The position numbers and the translations under genes are program-made. This document shows, piece after piece, positions 1 to 11,571 of a stretch of DNA of 64,000 bases. The stretch lies in NCBI GenBank assembly GCA_907164885.2, contig OU015491.1, forward strand, positions 113,467,194 to 113,531,193. Direction: 5' to 3'. A model generated the notes under the pieces. It worked only from the letters and a program-made list of their open reading frames with translations, did no database searches and was not told the origin of the DNA. This DNA comes from Dolomedes plantarius (lineage: Eukaryota > Arthropoda > Arachnida > Araneae > Dolomedidae). The first letter of the stretch is position 1. Every line of letters starts with the position of its first letter.

Positions 1-1022
1 TGGGAGAGTATAGGAAAGAGATCTTGAGATTAAGAAAAATAGAAGTTATTCCCCTGTATTAAAGAATATAGTGAATTAAAAAACATGAGAGAATTTAAGT
101 GGAATGAAAGAGATGAATAATCTAATAATTGTAAAAAGCATTGTGTTCATATGATATATTTGTGTCTTAGTAAGGATTTTATTATATTATATCACCTGTT
201 ATTTCTTTTTCATTATTACGCACTATTATCATATTATCTATTTTATGATCATACTGGCATTATTGTAATTGTATAAATAGTAATTATTATCTGAGTAAAC
301 CAGTGCTCTAGAAGTGTAAATAGTATTGAGTTATATTTTTCTGAATTGAACTAATTTAGTGCGTGATTGTCAATATGTTTTCCTATTTAATTAATGTTGA
401 GTTACGTTTACCTGAATTGAAGTATTTAATGTATCATTTCTGTGTATTGATTTAGCATTGATTTACAAGTATCAGAATTGAATTGTTTTTGTGTATGATT
501 TCATGTAGATTACTATTGAATTAGAACTGCTTTTCGGTATAATGTATCTGCATGGAGATTCAATTAAGCCATATCCATTACCATTTCTATGTTATTCTTT
601 TCATGGCTATACTAGTATATTATCTTATTACATATTTTATTATCCCACTAATATTGTTATAATTATGTACTTTTAATTACTATTAGACTATTGTTGTAAT
701 TGTGCACCTATTAATTTGAGGCCGAGTAATTGTATTGTTATGGTATTGAACACGATGACTGGAGATGGAGGAATTTAGATAGGTGGAGAACTTCTCCAGA
801 GATACGGAAAGATTTATAATTCCAGCTAACGTATGTCGATATAAAGAGCTTGATACTGCAGATCAAGAGTTTTATATCGATTATGACTTAACTTAAAAAT
901 TGAAGTAGTAAAACTTATAATGTTGTTCTTGCAGAGTGAATTAGGTGAGGTCCCAACATACTCACACTCAGGTGTCTCTCACCCTATGCAGGCATAGGAT
1001 GATAGCCTCTTGGGAGGGGGGA
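1..1022 (+). other. Probable 3' untranslated interior of an LTR retrotransposon
   Basis: This AT-rich stretch runs directly into a polypurine tract and an LTR, so at least its right part should be the 3' interior of that element. I see no open frame and no integrase, RNase H or envelope motif. Bases 324-535 hold a degenerate tandem repeat of about 60-70 bp built on a TTGA-GTTA...TGAATTGAA core. A pyrimidine-poor TTGTTCTTGCAG at about 923-934 looks like a splice acceptor but has no exon to serve. The left end of the element lies outside the window, so I cannot say how much belongs to it. Confidence 0.35.
1012..1022 (+). other. Polypurine tract of LTR element
   Basis: A run of almost only G and A lies immediately before the LTR start TGTGACA. 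In LTR retrotransposons this is the primer for plus-strand DNA synthesis and sits just upstream of the 3' LTR. Its position marks the following repeat as a 3' LTR read on the plus strand, not a free-standing solo LTR. Confidence 0.55.
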
Positions 1023-1616
1023 TGTGACATTATAAGTTGAATCTTGACATTATAAGTTGAATCTCGTCTATTTCTATAATTCGGGTCCCACATCTGTTAA
1101 GAGAGGACCCTTCCTCTCTTAAATAGCCCACCCAAAAGCAAGTGAACATCTGCAAATTCCAGTGGGGAAAATAACACAATAAATTCTTTTCAGTTGATAG
1201 GATTATTAGCCATGCCGCCCAGAAGGAGTATCCAAACCCCGTCTCTAGTCATCTAAAATCCGCAGTTCACAATATCTCAGAGATAATGGCTGCAGGTGCC
1301 AGAGATAAAGGATCAAAAGTGTCAAACAATATCATAAAGATAAAGCGCACCCAATGTGCTTCTTATAGTAGTATACCACCCACGAAAAACATCTGTGTTC
1401 ATGTAAACAGTCGCTGACTTTGGTACAGACCCTGACTAAGAGAGCAGGCAGTCTGCGATTGTCTGTCTTTGTAAGCACTTGTATGTTCAGCGTCATGCTA
1501 GAAGGGCGCTCTGATATCCGTTCCCAACTACTGTGAAATAAAGAACTGCAATTTTATAGAACTCTGCCTCGTCTTGCTTACTGTGTGTGTTATGGAATCA
1601 GGGGTGAAATGTCACA
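1023..1616 (+). mobile_element. 3' LTR of a retrotransposon (594 bp)
   Basis: The segment begins TGTGACA and ends TGTCACA, an inverted pair with the canonical TG...CA ends, and follows a polypurine tract. It contains a TATA-like TTAAATAG near 1119-1126 and an AATAAA near 1537, in promoter-then-polyadenylation order. At its left end a 20-bp unit is doubled (1024-1063). The right end abuts a (TA)n tract, so the target may have been TATAT, but without the 5' LTR the duplication cannot be checked. The family is probably Gypsy-type; no coding sequence confirms it. Confidence 0.6.
1097..1122. promoter_or_regulatory. Perfect hairpin overlapping the LTR TATA-like box
   Basis: An 11-bp perfect stem (TTAAGAGAGGA with its complement) encloses the loop CCCT. 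The 3' arm ends inside the TATA-like TTAAATAG, so hairpin and promoter element share bases. It may affect transcription or retroviral-style RNA structure; only the fold is seen. Confidence 0.4.
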
Positions 1617-1650
1617 TATATATATATATGCATATATATATATATATATA

Positions 1651-1740
<90 letters not shown>
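1617..1740. repeat. (TA)n microsatellite
   Basis: About 120 bp of TA repeats with two TGCA interruptions near the left end. It starts at the last base of the LTR. Open frames through it give Ile-Tyr repeats and are artefacts. Confidence 0.95.
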
Positions 1741-1742
<2 letters not shown>

Positions 1743-2960
1743 TTTTAGATTTGCGTTTCAAGTACCTAAACAAAGCTAGTCTGAAAATCCTATCTCATAT
1801 AAAACGAACTACTCTCCTAATATTTTATATTCATCCGAGTTATCCAGCACTTTGTCAGCCCATGAATAGGATCGTACTGGGGAAATCCCTCTATCCTATT
1901 TATCAGTCGCGATGGTACAGGAAAACAAATTCTATGCGTAGAGAGTCGAGGGAAATGGATGTAGGGATATTCGTTGCTAAAACTCAAGCATGTCATGCTA
2001 AAATAAAATACATGTGTCCTCTAAAACAGAATGTTTTACTCTGGTGTATATCCGAGAAATAAAATATTTTTTCTAGGGTTTCTGAATGACATTTCTAGAC
2101 TATCGGTCTTACTCAGCAAATTACCCATCAAAACGATTTGAAAAGAAGTTATTATTTGAAATAAACATGCAGTCTGCAGGAAAAACTTGGTCGTTTTTAT
2201 TTACGTATTTCTCTTTATTACACTATATATGTATGTGTTTATGTATATATATATATATATTAGAGATTGGATTGGATGATGTGTGTGTATCTTGCAAATA
2301 ATTAGCATTTACTGTGGTTAGATTCAACCTCTAATAAAACACACCAATGATAACTGAAATAATATTTTTTTTAATTGATAATTTTTAAAATAATGTGCTT
2401 AGAATAACATTACTTTCGAGAATCTTACATATCTATTGATCAAACGTCATAGATATATTAAATAAATTATTTGCATTTCTAGGGGTTCAGTAAAACCAGC
2501 AAAAAAATAAATTTATCATAATTTTATTTTTTTCTCCAAGTTTGATTTTAACTGTACCGAAACAGCTTTTTTATGAGCATACATTAATTTTGAACTCAAT
2601 AAAAATTATAAAGCATTATACTTTTTCACATTGGGAACATTATATGGGAATAAGAATACGAATTTCTTTGATATGTCTTTAAGTCAATATTTTAGTTTAG
2701 GTGCCTTTTCTTAAAAGAAGTCAGCTTCCTTTCGAGAATCAGTTGTGCTCAAACTGCGGGGTTGCGAAAAAAATTTGAGAGCTCGCATAAAGTCTGAAGT
2801 AAATGTATGTCATATTGAATTATGAAATTCAAAAACATACTTTAAACTTTCTATAACTACATATTTTTATTATTTTTATTTGTTAATAATATATGATATT
2901 ACATTGATAGATAAGGTGTCAAAGAGTTTTGCAATAAAATCTCCTTTAGCAAAAGCCTAA
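1741..2960. other. AT-rich DNA, nothing recognised
   Basis: No supported gene. Open frames here lack family motifs and continue from the TA repeat. A short TA run lies near 2244-2260. Confidence 0.6.
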
Positions 2961-2964
2961 TCGA

Positions 2965-3045
2965 AGCAAAGCCTAAAGGGAATCGAACCCGCGCGCCTGG
3001 GGTGACAGGTTGATGCCTTAATCACTTAGCCACGGTGCGACAGAA
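2965..3045 (-). mobile_element. tRNA-derived SINE head or tRNA pseudogene
   Basis: On the minus strand the segment shows a box A-like TGGCTAAGTGATTAAGG and a perfect box B GGTTCGATTCC at the usual distance, the two internal RNA polymerase III promoter parts. An anticodon-like CTGTCAC sits between them. The 3' side does not pair back to form an acceptor stem, so this is not a working tRNA gene. A tRNA-headed SINE fragment is the best reading; a decayed tRNA pseudogene is the alternative. Confidence 0.55.
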
Positions 3046-3711
3046 ACGTTTTAACTAAATAAAACTCATAAAATTGTAATTTATGTTCATATATTGAACA
3101 TAATACCGAAATAAGAATATGAATCTCTTTGATATGTCTTTAAACCAATTTTTTGCTTAGATGCCATCGCTTAAAACTTTTAGAAGTAGTCTTTCTCTTT
3201 ATAATCAGTGTTTTTTTTCTTTCTCTTGATTATTTCAAACCACATTTCATCAATTTTATATGAGGTTCATGCAGTTTTCTCTATTCTCTCCTCGAAGTTT
3301 CTGCAGTAACCTAATTAGTTTTTATGAGGAACGTCTAATAAACAACAGACTTTTAAAAAGCAATTATTAGATCATTTTCAGACGATCACGAAGCTTAAGA
3401 ATGATCTTTTATTCCATTCAAAATGCAGGTGATTACAAGATGAAAGTAAATCACGTTTCTGTATCGGGTAATATGAAGGAAAATTAAGAAGTCTCCCCTC
3501 AGACGTACCTGAGGGATAATATCTCGGAAATTTTGTGATTAAGGATATTATGTTCAGACCAAAAAAAAATGAAAATGAATGTTATTTGGTATTGTTAAGA
3601 AAATTGGAAAAGAGATACGGAATTCATTTTAAGAGGTAAATGTGACCCTATTAGACTAATCTGAAAAGATGAGAAATATAGTTATTAAAGAAGATACTTA
3701 CTTTTTTTTAT
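3046..3711. other. AT-rich DNA, nothing recognised
   Basis: No motif, repeat pair or credible frame found between the SINE head and the mariner-like element. Confidence 0.55.
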
Positions 3712-3840
3712 TATACAGGGTTTTTCAACAACAATCACCCAATTTGAAATGAGTATATTATGAAAAATATTGGCATAGAAACTTAAAATTAATTTTATAT
3801 TACTTGGCTAATCATAATTTTTTTTACAAACCAAATTAAA

Positions 3841-4123
3841 GGTTTGTAATATGTTAACCTTTGGATGTACGACATATGTCTACACGGTAGGCAAATTCGT
3901 CCCAAACTTTTGCGAGCATGTCTGCGTACACTGCTTCCATGGTTGTTATGCGTACACAGACAACCTGTGCCTTGGAATTGTTTATACCAATGCATAATGC
4001 TCTGAGATGTAGGAACTTCAATCTACCCAGGTTTTGTCAACGGAAATGACGCTAAACAGTTATTACGGACAAACACTTCTCAAAGCATAGAACACAGAAT
4101 GAGTTCTGTTGTGCAGTCACCAT
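3841..4123 (-). pseudogene. Mariner-like transposase remnant, DUF4817-type N-terminus joined to the C-terminal end
   Basis: Reading leftwards from the ATG at 4121-4123, the frame starts MVTAQQNSFCVLCF and SVITV, meets a TAG where the family has Gln, continues RHFR, then shifts frame into VPTSQSI and WYKQFQGTGCLC. These are landmarks of the helix-turn-helix DUF4817 domain common in arthropod mariner relatives. After about 20 codons it jumps to VWDEFAYRVDICRTSKG at 3917-3855, which resembles the usual last residues of this family. All catalytic Asp residues lie in the missing centre. Nonsense, frameshift and deletion make it non-functional. Family assignment rests on remembered motifs, with good agreement at both ends. 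Confidence 0.65.
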
Positions 4124-4472
4124 ATTTGCATACACTGAAGTGGTGGGCGAAGGAAGAGCGTTAGTGCTACTTGTAGGCAACTGCGGGAAACTCGAGATTT
4201 CCCTCTTTTTGCCCATACATTGTTCGATTAAAACGGATTAAAAGATGAATAGTTATTACTTTTTATAAATAGGATGATTCTTTGATATCTGTTGTGCAGT
4301 AGCCATCTTTACAAACACTGAAGTGACGGGCGATGGAAAAGCGTTAGTGCTACTTGTAGGCAACTGCGTGAAACTCGAGATTTCGCTCTTTTTGCCTGTA
4401 CAATATTAGATCAAAACGGATTAAAAGATCAATAGTTATGATTTTTTTTTAAAATTGGATGATTCTTTTTGA
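4105..4472. repeat. Two-copy tandem repeat, 183-bp unit
   Basis: Units start near 4105 and 4288 (TCTGTTGTGCAGT). Several shared anchors, such as GCGTTAGTGCTACTTGTAGG, keep an offset of 183-185 bp. The copies differ by scattered substitutions, so the duplication is old. It lies in the untranslated right side of the mariner-like element. Confidence 0.85.
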
Positions 4473-4483
4473 ATCACTCTGTA

Positions 4484-5850
4484 TATTTCCGAGAAAATTC
4501 AGAAGCAGTTGATTCCATTTCAAGGTAGTTATGCAAATACAGTTATCTATACTTCCCTTATTAAAAAGTAATTTTATCTTAGTAATTTTACTCAAAATCA
4601 TCTGTGAGGATCCCGCATGTGACGAAGACCCTTGGGGAGGTCATGAGAGGTCGTGGGAACGGGGAGCTGCGAAAGGGTCCGTGAAGAACGCCAGAGAGGG
4701 GTTTGGACGTGGCTCTGAGAGGAGGAGAATGGATGATTCTCAATTTTTTGCATGTATGTGCACTTTGCAAAAAATTTTTAAATAGACTTTAATTTGTATA
4801 TGTTCGTCACTATATATATTGAACAATTGTGTCTTCTTTGATGGTATTCATTTCCCAACCCAAATCAGGAGAGAACCAGCCGTGTCCCGGAACGGACGTG
4901 ATATTATCGTTCAGTTTTCAAAATCGATCCCTTATACAAGCTTGGTAACTGATCTTAAGTCATTTAGCCCAATATTTTCCTTAGATCAACAACACTTAAG
5001 TTTTTATATACCAAATGTAGATCCCAGACAAAATAAGCTGATATCATGAATCATACTTGCTGAGGTGAAAATTTTTTTTTTAAATCTAAACAAAGGACAC
5101 ATTATGCTACACTTCTATATCATGTATGAAATCAACGTGCATGGTAAAAATCTATTCTAGGCCTCACAAACGGATTTTCAACTTAAGTAAGATCAATTTA
5201 TGTACATTTTCGTGGTATTCATATTCGTACATTATTATTTTAATTATGCGAGTTACTGCTAGGTACTTTATGTACACGACACCTTACTGATAAACAGTAA
5301 GGCTGCCTTAAAATTCCTTTTTCACAAAACTTAAATATTTTTCAGATAAAGAAAACGGGGAAGTTGAGATGGAGTTTTTTTCACCAAAAATGAACAGAAA
5401 CATGCATTTCTACAAAAAAATGGAAGAAAATGAATTTCTGTTTATTCAGTAACACATTTGTCATCTGGAATAAAATATTTGCAGTGGACTTTGGAAAAGT
5501 AAATAAGATTCAAAGATGTCTTCGACGCTTGCGGAAAATAACAGACAGCTCGACGTGCATGGTATATTATTTAAAACTTCGTCAGTTTTGTAATATAATT
5601 TTTAAAGTATCATTTTTGTGATACTCCAATTAAGTATTTCCTCAAGCAATCTTACATCTATAAAATACAATAAGTTCTTAAGTCGTCGAAAGCTATTTAT
5701 TTTTTGTGCTGTTTTTCTCCAAGATCTTCTTTTAAACGCTTCTTGTCAGTCACTCTGCTCAGCTAAAGTTCTGTCTTTGAGGTGGAGCTTTCTCAAACAT
5801 CGCAACAGATGAATATGCCGATACTTGTGTATCGCAACACTTGCATTGCT
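4484..5850. other. AT-rich DNA, no gene recognised
   Basis: A purine- and GC-richer patch at about 4605-4735 gives an 84-codon frame (4531-4785), but it has no family motif and its reverse strand is equally open. A 76-codon frame at 4819-5049 is also unsupported. Confidence 0.5.
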
Positions 5851-5852
5851 GA

Positions 5853-5935
5853 ATGATGGCCAAATGGCTAAGGCGTTGGATTTCGGTGTAAAAGTTTGAT
5901 CATACAGGCGCTTATACATACATCAAACGAAGGCG
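5853..5935 (+). mobile_element. Possible degenerate tRNA-derived SINE head
   Basis: GATGGCCAAATGGCTAAGGC resembles the D-arm and box A of a serine- or leucine-type tRNA, followed by an anticodon-arm-like TTGGATTTCGG. The expected box B is only loosely matched (GTTTGATCATA). Weak evidence; it could be chance. Confidence 0.3.
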
Positions 5936-8726
5936 AATGAAGAATAATGGACGAAGTTGTTCGCTACTTGTATATTTCGCAATAAACACCACTAAACGCA
6001 CGTGTTTGTTTTTGCCACAATCCGCTCATTAATCAGTACATCAAAGGAAATGAATTAAGCTTCGTTTGTTGCCGTTCGCTGTATGTGCACATAGCCTATA
6101 GCTTAGGAATATTTTTACTTTTTGTTTTGAAATTTCACTTTGATTACGAAACTTAATTTCATTGTTCGTTTATCGAAAAGAGTTTCGCAATATACTACAG
6201 TTCTCTGTCGTTAGAACTCATTCAATTATACCTATTATCTACAGGGAAATGAAGGAATGGCTGTCAAAGCTTTCGGTTTGTTAATATGCACAGCCAACCG
6301 AATTTCAAACCGAACACCAAATTCGTTCGTTGAAATTTGGCCTAATCCTTAGTTCTTTACCTTCTTTAGCTGTATGTATACCTGCCTTTTAGGATCCCGC
6401 TGTTGATTTGGATGGTTCTAGCCTGGTGCTAATCAAAGCACAAACGCGCAAGGAAAACCGGAAAACTGAGGCAATCTAAAACTCTGTTACGAAAATCTAA
6501 CTCATCTGAGATTTGAAATGATCTGTTTGTGGTAATTTAATAGAGTTCAATTATTATAAAAGAAAAATTACCTGTTTTGTAGTATTTATCTATCCAAAAA
6601 TATATTAAATTCCACTTAGAAGTAATATTTACATTCTTTTCAAAGCATGTATTTTATTTATCCTTATTTTTTTTTGTGATCCACGGATACTCCGTGAATC
6701 CAATAACCAAACCAGGGTAATTGGGAGTTCGGTACACATAAAACGTGCACTTAACTAAAAGCGTACTAAGCAACGAGCTAAAAGTGCTGTTCAAGTGCAT
6801 CATCAAGCGCTTTTGTCGAATCTCAATTGAAATAAGATATATTTTAACTATGTTTACCAATTTTAAGACAATGATACATTGGTTCATAATTTAGAAACTA
6901 GTTGATTTTTAATTTGTATCTCTTACATATAATGAATCTTTTTACTTTTTTCGATGTTTATTATGTTTTATGAATATTCTAACTCGGGAGTTACAGAACA
7001 AAACAAATTACTAGTATTAATTTACATAAATATATCATGCAATTGCTGATAATAATTATTTTCATGGAGACAAATGAAAATGTCAGGAAAAGGGGAAAAC
7101 TATCTCCTCCCTTGAAACTGATGCTTTCGTAACGGACTTCAGTGATTCCATTAAAGTTAAATAATATAGTTGAAGTGACATTTACATATGGGAATACACA
7201 TTAGCCGTAAGTAGCTTGGATACGTTCTGAAAAAAAATGTTTCAGTGCAATGCAGTTTTTTTCTTTTTTTTATCTAGTATACAATAGTTAGGAACTTTAG
7301 ACGATTCATCCGAAATGTAATTAAATTTCGTAATGAATCTCTATGATCAACTCTAGGGTCCCATTGTGGCGAAATGTAGGATATTTTCAAGCAAAATACG
7401 ATAACACTTAATTTTTAGATGCTGTTGTTACATTTTGACAGATCTGTGTATCTGCCTTTTCCAAGTTTCCCGAAATTTCCAATAAAAGAAGTACGACAAC
7501 AGTTATCTGGCAGCGTTTAACAAAGGAAGAGAAGTAATGAATTTAATCAATAACACCCCGGAGAGTATTTAAAATTTCGTGAAGAGTATTTTTTTTAATT
7601 TTAAATAAAATTTTATTGAGATTTTTGTTTCTGATTCCCATTAAAACAAATGTGTGCCCTAAATACAATTGCAAGCGTTTCTCTTTTGCATACTTATTTC
7701 TCCCTTCAGATATAAAACTTTAATCTCAAGTCCCCCTCATACAATACCAAATGTAAGCAGGTGACTTGCTTTTAGTGTTTTATTTTAAACTAATAAAATA
7801 TATATGATCATGTTTAAATATCCGAAATAAATAATTTAACTAAGTCTTTCATAATTTTTTGTTCATTGTATATTACAACCTTTTAAGATGTAATCTCAGT
7901 GGTTAATTTTCTGGCGAAAATACTCCTACAAACTAACCGGACCATTTAATATAATTATCCTTTTAATATTCCAGGCAACTATGCTTTCCTCGTTACTTGT
8001 TAACATTATTAACTGTATGCACACAGCATGCAAATAAATATGGGTGTGCATCTATCTACATTTGCTTAAGCAGAGAGAGAGAGAGAGTCAGCAGTTTAGA
8101 GATAAAACATTCATAAATTATCCGTGGTGAAATCTTTAAAAGTTTCAAAATAATGACCAGCTTTCTCTAGCAGTTTCTCGAACAAATGCTTTATATTTCA
8201 GGCACCTTAAAAGTGAAGTTTTAACATTTTATTACAATATGAGTCTCCCGTAAAGTCTAGACGAGTGCTTGTTAAATAACTAGCAGAAAGATGCTTAAAG
8301 GAGAAATTTATAAGACTTGTCAAAGACAATGTTCTTTTACAATGTGTTGCTCCAAGAAAATATTGAAAATTAAAATTTAGGATTATAGGAAAATAGTATG
8401 CTGTTTTTCTAATTAACTGCGTATGATAATATTTTATATTGTCTGTACAATATCTACTCTTATAAAATTTTAATCTCGGAGTCTTTTTCAGGCACTGGTT
8501 CTAATAGGCGTAAAACCAATCGAAAAAATTGAAAAATACGAAAGGATTTTTTAAAATAATCTCCTATTTTTCAATGTTTAGTAAACAGCGCACATAGGTT
8601 TAATTACAATAAATGCACTGCAAAAGTTGATCTCAAAAATAATCCTTCAGACGCTACCTGTAAGCTCCATACTAATATAAATGTTAGAAGAAAATGCAAT
8701 TGCTCTTCTTGGTGATTGGGACTAAC
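5936..8726. other. AT-rich DNA, nothing recognised
   Basis: A small (GA)n run lies at about 8072-8086. A 77-codon minus frame at 6654-6887 has no recognisable domain. No tRNA-like or transposon-like motifs were found. Confidence 0.5.
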
Positions 8727-8897
8727 GGGCTGTTTACACGGAATCCAAAGCGTTCCGTTGCGTTAAAAAAAAATTTTTAAATCCCAGAACTCAATTCATT
8801 TGACCACGTGATATATCAAACCAATCATAGGTCCTCAACAATCTCGGGGACAACGCAATAACGTAACGCAACGCTCCGGAAGGAATGTCAACATGCC
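8727..8897. mobile_element. Small MITE with imperfect inverted ends (171 bp)
   Basis: The left end reads GGGCTGTTTACACGGAATCC and then GCGTTCCGTTGCGTTA; the right end reads GTAACGCAACGCTCCGG and then GTCAACATGCC. Reverse-complemented, the two sides match over roughly 35 bp with a few changes. No coding capacity. Such short inverted elements are usually driven by a DNA transposase elsewhere; a PIF/Harbinger-type source is a guess. I could not define a target duplication. Confidence 0.5.
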
Positions 8898-11315
8898 TCA
8901 AGTGGTTTAATCTATACAAGCGTAAAGTGTTGCTGAGCTCATCCTGAGCAAAATAGTAAAGTTAAACAGAGCGAGAGAGAGAGATATAAAAAAGGAAAGA
9001 GGGCTGATTTTTTTTGAGCGTTTAGCACGATCGTACTAGTTTCCCCCTGGGTACTAAAACCTGACCTCGCACTTAAGTTATATTGTTGCCCACTTTGCGT
9101 ATGTTTCCTAGATGGGTTGAAAGAATAAAGTGATTAATTGTCATAATATCTTAAAAAATGAGTAGATATGATCATTTAAACTTGTTCCAATGAGTCATGA
9201 AGCCTATTTCTGTTTATTAAAGTTCCATGTAATTAAATGTATATGCAATAAAGTATAGAATATTAATTATTATATCCATTGATGTTTCGCAGTATGTCAT
9301 CAATCACCTTAAATATTATTTATGTTTTCTAAATATGAAATATCAAAAGGTTTTAGCGCTTGCATACATATTTGTTAAAGGCACATATACTCCCTTTATT
9401 ATATGATTGATCTCCCATTATGTCCTTGTTTGTGGTGTTATCCCATTGTTGAAACATCCTCTTAGATAACACCTATGATATTACCCCTTAAAATAACTTT
9501 AATAAATATATTTTATCGTTATTGTAAACCTGGAATAATATTATATCAGTATCAAACTAACACAAAGTTCAAAAATGGGTAAGTTTTTATTCCTAATATT
9601 TTTTAATATTCCAGAACATGATTAATCATGGCAACTTAATTTCAGAAAAATGAAGTTGCCATGTCAACCGCCATGATGCCTAGAAGGGCGACCATGCCAC
9701 AACTTTCACCATGCTCTCTTATTTCGTGTACATAGCAATGCTACAATAGGTATGCCTAGGTTTTCTGGAGCTTTTGTATTGTTGGCGACAATAGGCTATT
9801 GAATTTTGAGGTCTGTCTGTTGTTATGGTGGCATATCGTGTGAAGTAGACATTCACTGCTCCACCCCCAAATATTGTTACCTTTACTTCTACTAGTCCTT
9901 ATCAGCAGCGCGTTAGATGGGGAATGGGTCCTATTACAGTGGTCGCTGTACTCTGTGTTTGAATTTCCTGTGCACTGTTAGAAGACTATATTATTTTACA
10001 TAATTTTTACCTACAATGCCGTCTTATACAGTAGCTATTTTCAGTTCACTTTATACAGATTAAAAATATCTTTCTTTTAGAATGTACAGATAAGCATATG
10101 AATAATTTATGGAACATGGACAGGCATGGTATCGTGAATGTACCAAGATCACGAGACCATTTTATTCAAGGTATATACAGGATATACAGGACATATCTCT
10201 GAAACCGTATAACTGCATTACCTATAACCAGAAACAAGAAATATGCCACTTACACAAACATTCAAAAAGAAGTTACATCGCCAGGAATGCCTGGAATGTA
10301 CAGTAATTATGTGTATTAAGAACAAGTGTAATAAATTGGTTACACTTTTGGAGTTTTTAAGAGTGCATATTCTTATAGTTTGTTCAGAATCGGTAAACGT
10401 AAACAGTTTGTTTACCATTGTTAAATGTAGCTCACCTAATCTGTTTTTCTTTTTGGTGAGTGTGTGTGTGTGTGTGTCAAATGTGATGGGTCCCGTTCTT
10501 ACAATATGACGTGTATGAATTAATAAGGGGGGCAGATGCCAAAGGCCTGCATTGATGCTAGTTGCTAGTTCTATACGCTTAGAATAGGGGAACTCCCCCA
10601 GTTAGGTGAGAAACACACGATTTGGAAAAGAAATGTGAGGTGAAGCGCTAAGTGTTCATCGCATTTCAACTTCGGTATTGAATAGGGAAGGTTTGGATGA
10701 AAATCTAGATCATAGACAGGACCATTCAAGCAGACCGAGACAGTTTTCTTAAATGTAAAAAGTTTTCAAATGAATGTCTATGGTCGTAGAATGCCTATTA
10801 AACTTCTGCTACATGTGGACCTTATTCCCTCATCGAGAAAATCCACCTGTATAAGCATAAGGGTCATTCAAACATATACTGATTATACTAACAATACAAT
10901 GCTATGAACTGTATCCATCACATTCCATGTACTAATTGGTTTTCAGAGTATAACGGATACTTTCCCTTTTTGTACTAGATATAGTTTTCATTTCTTAGAT
11001 CAGAATATTAAGATTTTGCACCACATAATCAATAATCGGAAATTAGTCGATAGTAGTATATCATATTTTTAAAAAATATTCAGAATCTAATGCTAAACCT
11101 TCCTTTTAACCAAACCAATGCATTTTATAGTATTCACCCAGGTCGTTGACGGCAGTTCCATCAAAAAGAATTTAATCAACGTTAAGGGGAACAAGTAGCA
11201 CAGTAATATACAAACTCAATTATCCAAATTATTTTTAATGTTAAGTACGAACAAATATATTAGATAATTATTAAATGATCACCACGGTTGAATAAACATT
11301 CTCATACACCAATGC
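8898..11315. other. AT-rich DNA with minor repeats only
   Basis: It contains a perfect inverted repeat (9627-9663) and a (GT)n run near 10458-10478. Short open frames at 10109-10306 and 10243-10509 carry no family motifs. Confidence 0.5.
9627..9663. other. Perfect 11-bp inverted repeat
   Basis: CATGGCAACTT and its exact complement are separated by 15 bases. It would form a stem-loop in RNA or extruded DNA. No neighbouring gene or terminator context gives it a role. Confidence 0.5.
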
Positions 11316-11363
11316 GTTGAACGGCTGTCAAATTTAAAATTGTCCATGTGTCGTAACACACGG
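11316..11363 (+). repeat. Dispersed 48-bp repeat, copy 1
   Basis: This segment, centred on TGTCAAATTTAAAA and GTGTCGTAACACA, recurs in the same orientation at 15706-15753 with about eight differences. It is probably the end of an unidentified interspersed repeat. Confidence 0.6.
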
Positions 11364-11436
11364 TTAAGCTTCCGAAACATTATCATCGATTACACTTTAT
11401 AAGAATACCTTATAATAATAAAGCCAACCTTATAGC

Positions 11437-11437
11437 A

Positions 11438-11525
<88 letters not shown>

Positions 11526-11532
11526 AAATATA

Positions 11533-11563
<31 letters not shown>

Positions 11564-11569
11564 GATAAA
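11437..11569. repeat. (TA)n microsatellite left of Tc1 copy a
   Basis: About 125 bp of TA with small interruptions. It ends at the TA target site of the first Tc1 element. Confidence 0.95.
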
Positions 11570-11571
11570 TA

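Larger units (their letters stand above)
3714..4483 (-). mobile_element. Internally deleted mariner-like element (770 bp)
   Basis: The ends are inverted: TACAGGGTTTTTC at the left and GAATCACTCTGTA at the right, with TA on both outer sides (3712-3713 and 4484-4485), the target duplication of the Tc1/mariner superfamily. Inside are the first and last pieces of a transposase on the minus strand with the catalytic middle missing. The right part carries a 183-bp tandem duplication. It is a dead, MITE-like deletion derivative that could only have moved with an enzyme supplied by a full copy. Confidence 0.65.

Noticed and set aside
2965..3045. Functional tRNA gene
   Set aside because: Box A and box B are good, but the acceptor stem does not pair, so a SINE head or pseudogene is more likely.
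4531..4785. 84-codon frame in the GC-richer patch
   Set aside because: No family motif, both strands open, and no splice or promoter context.
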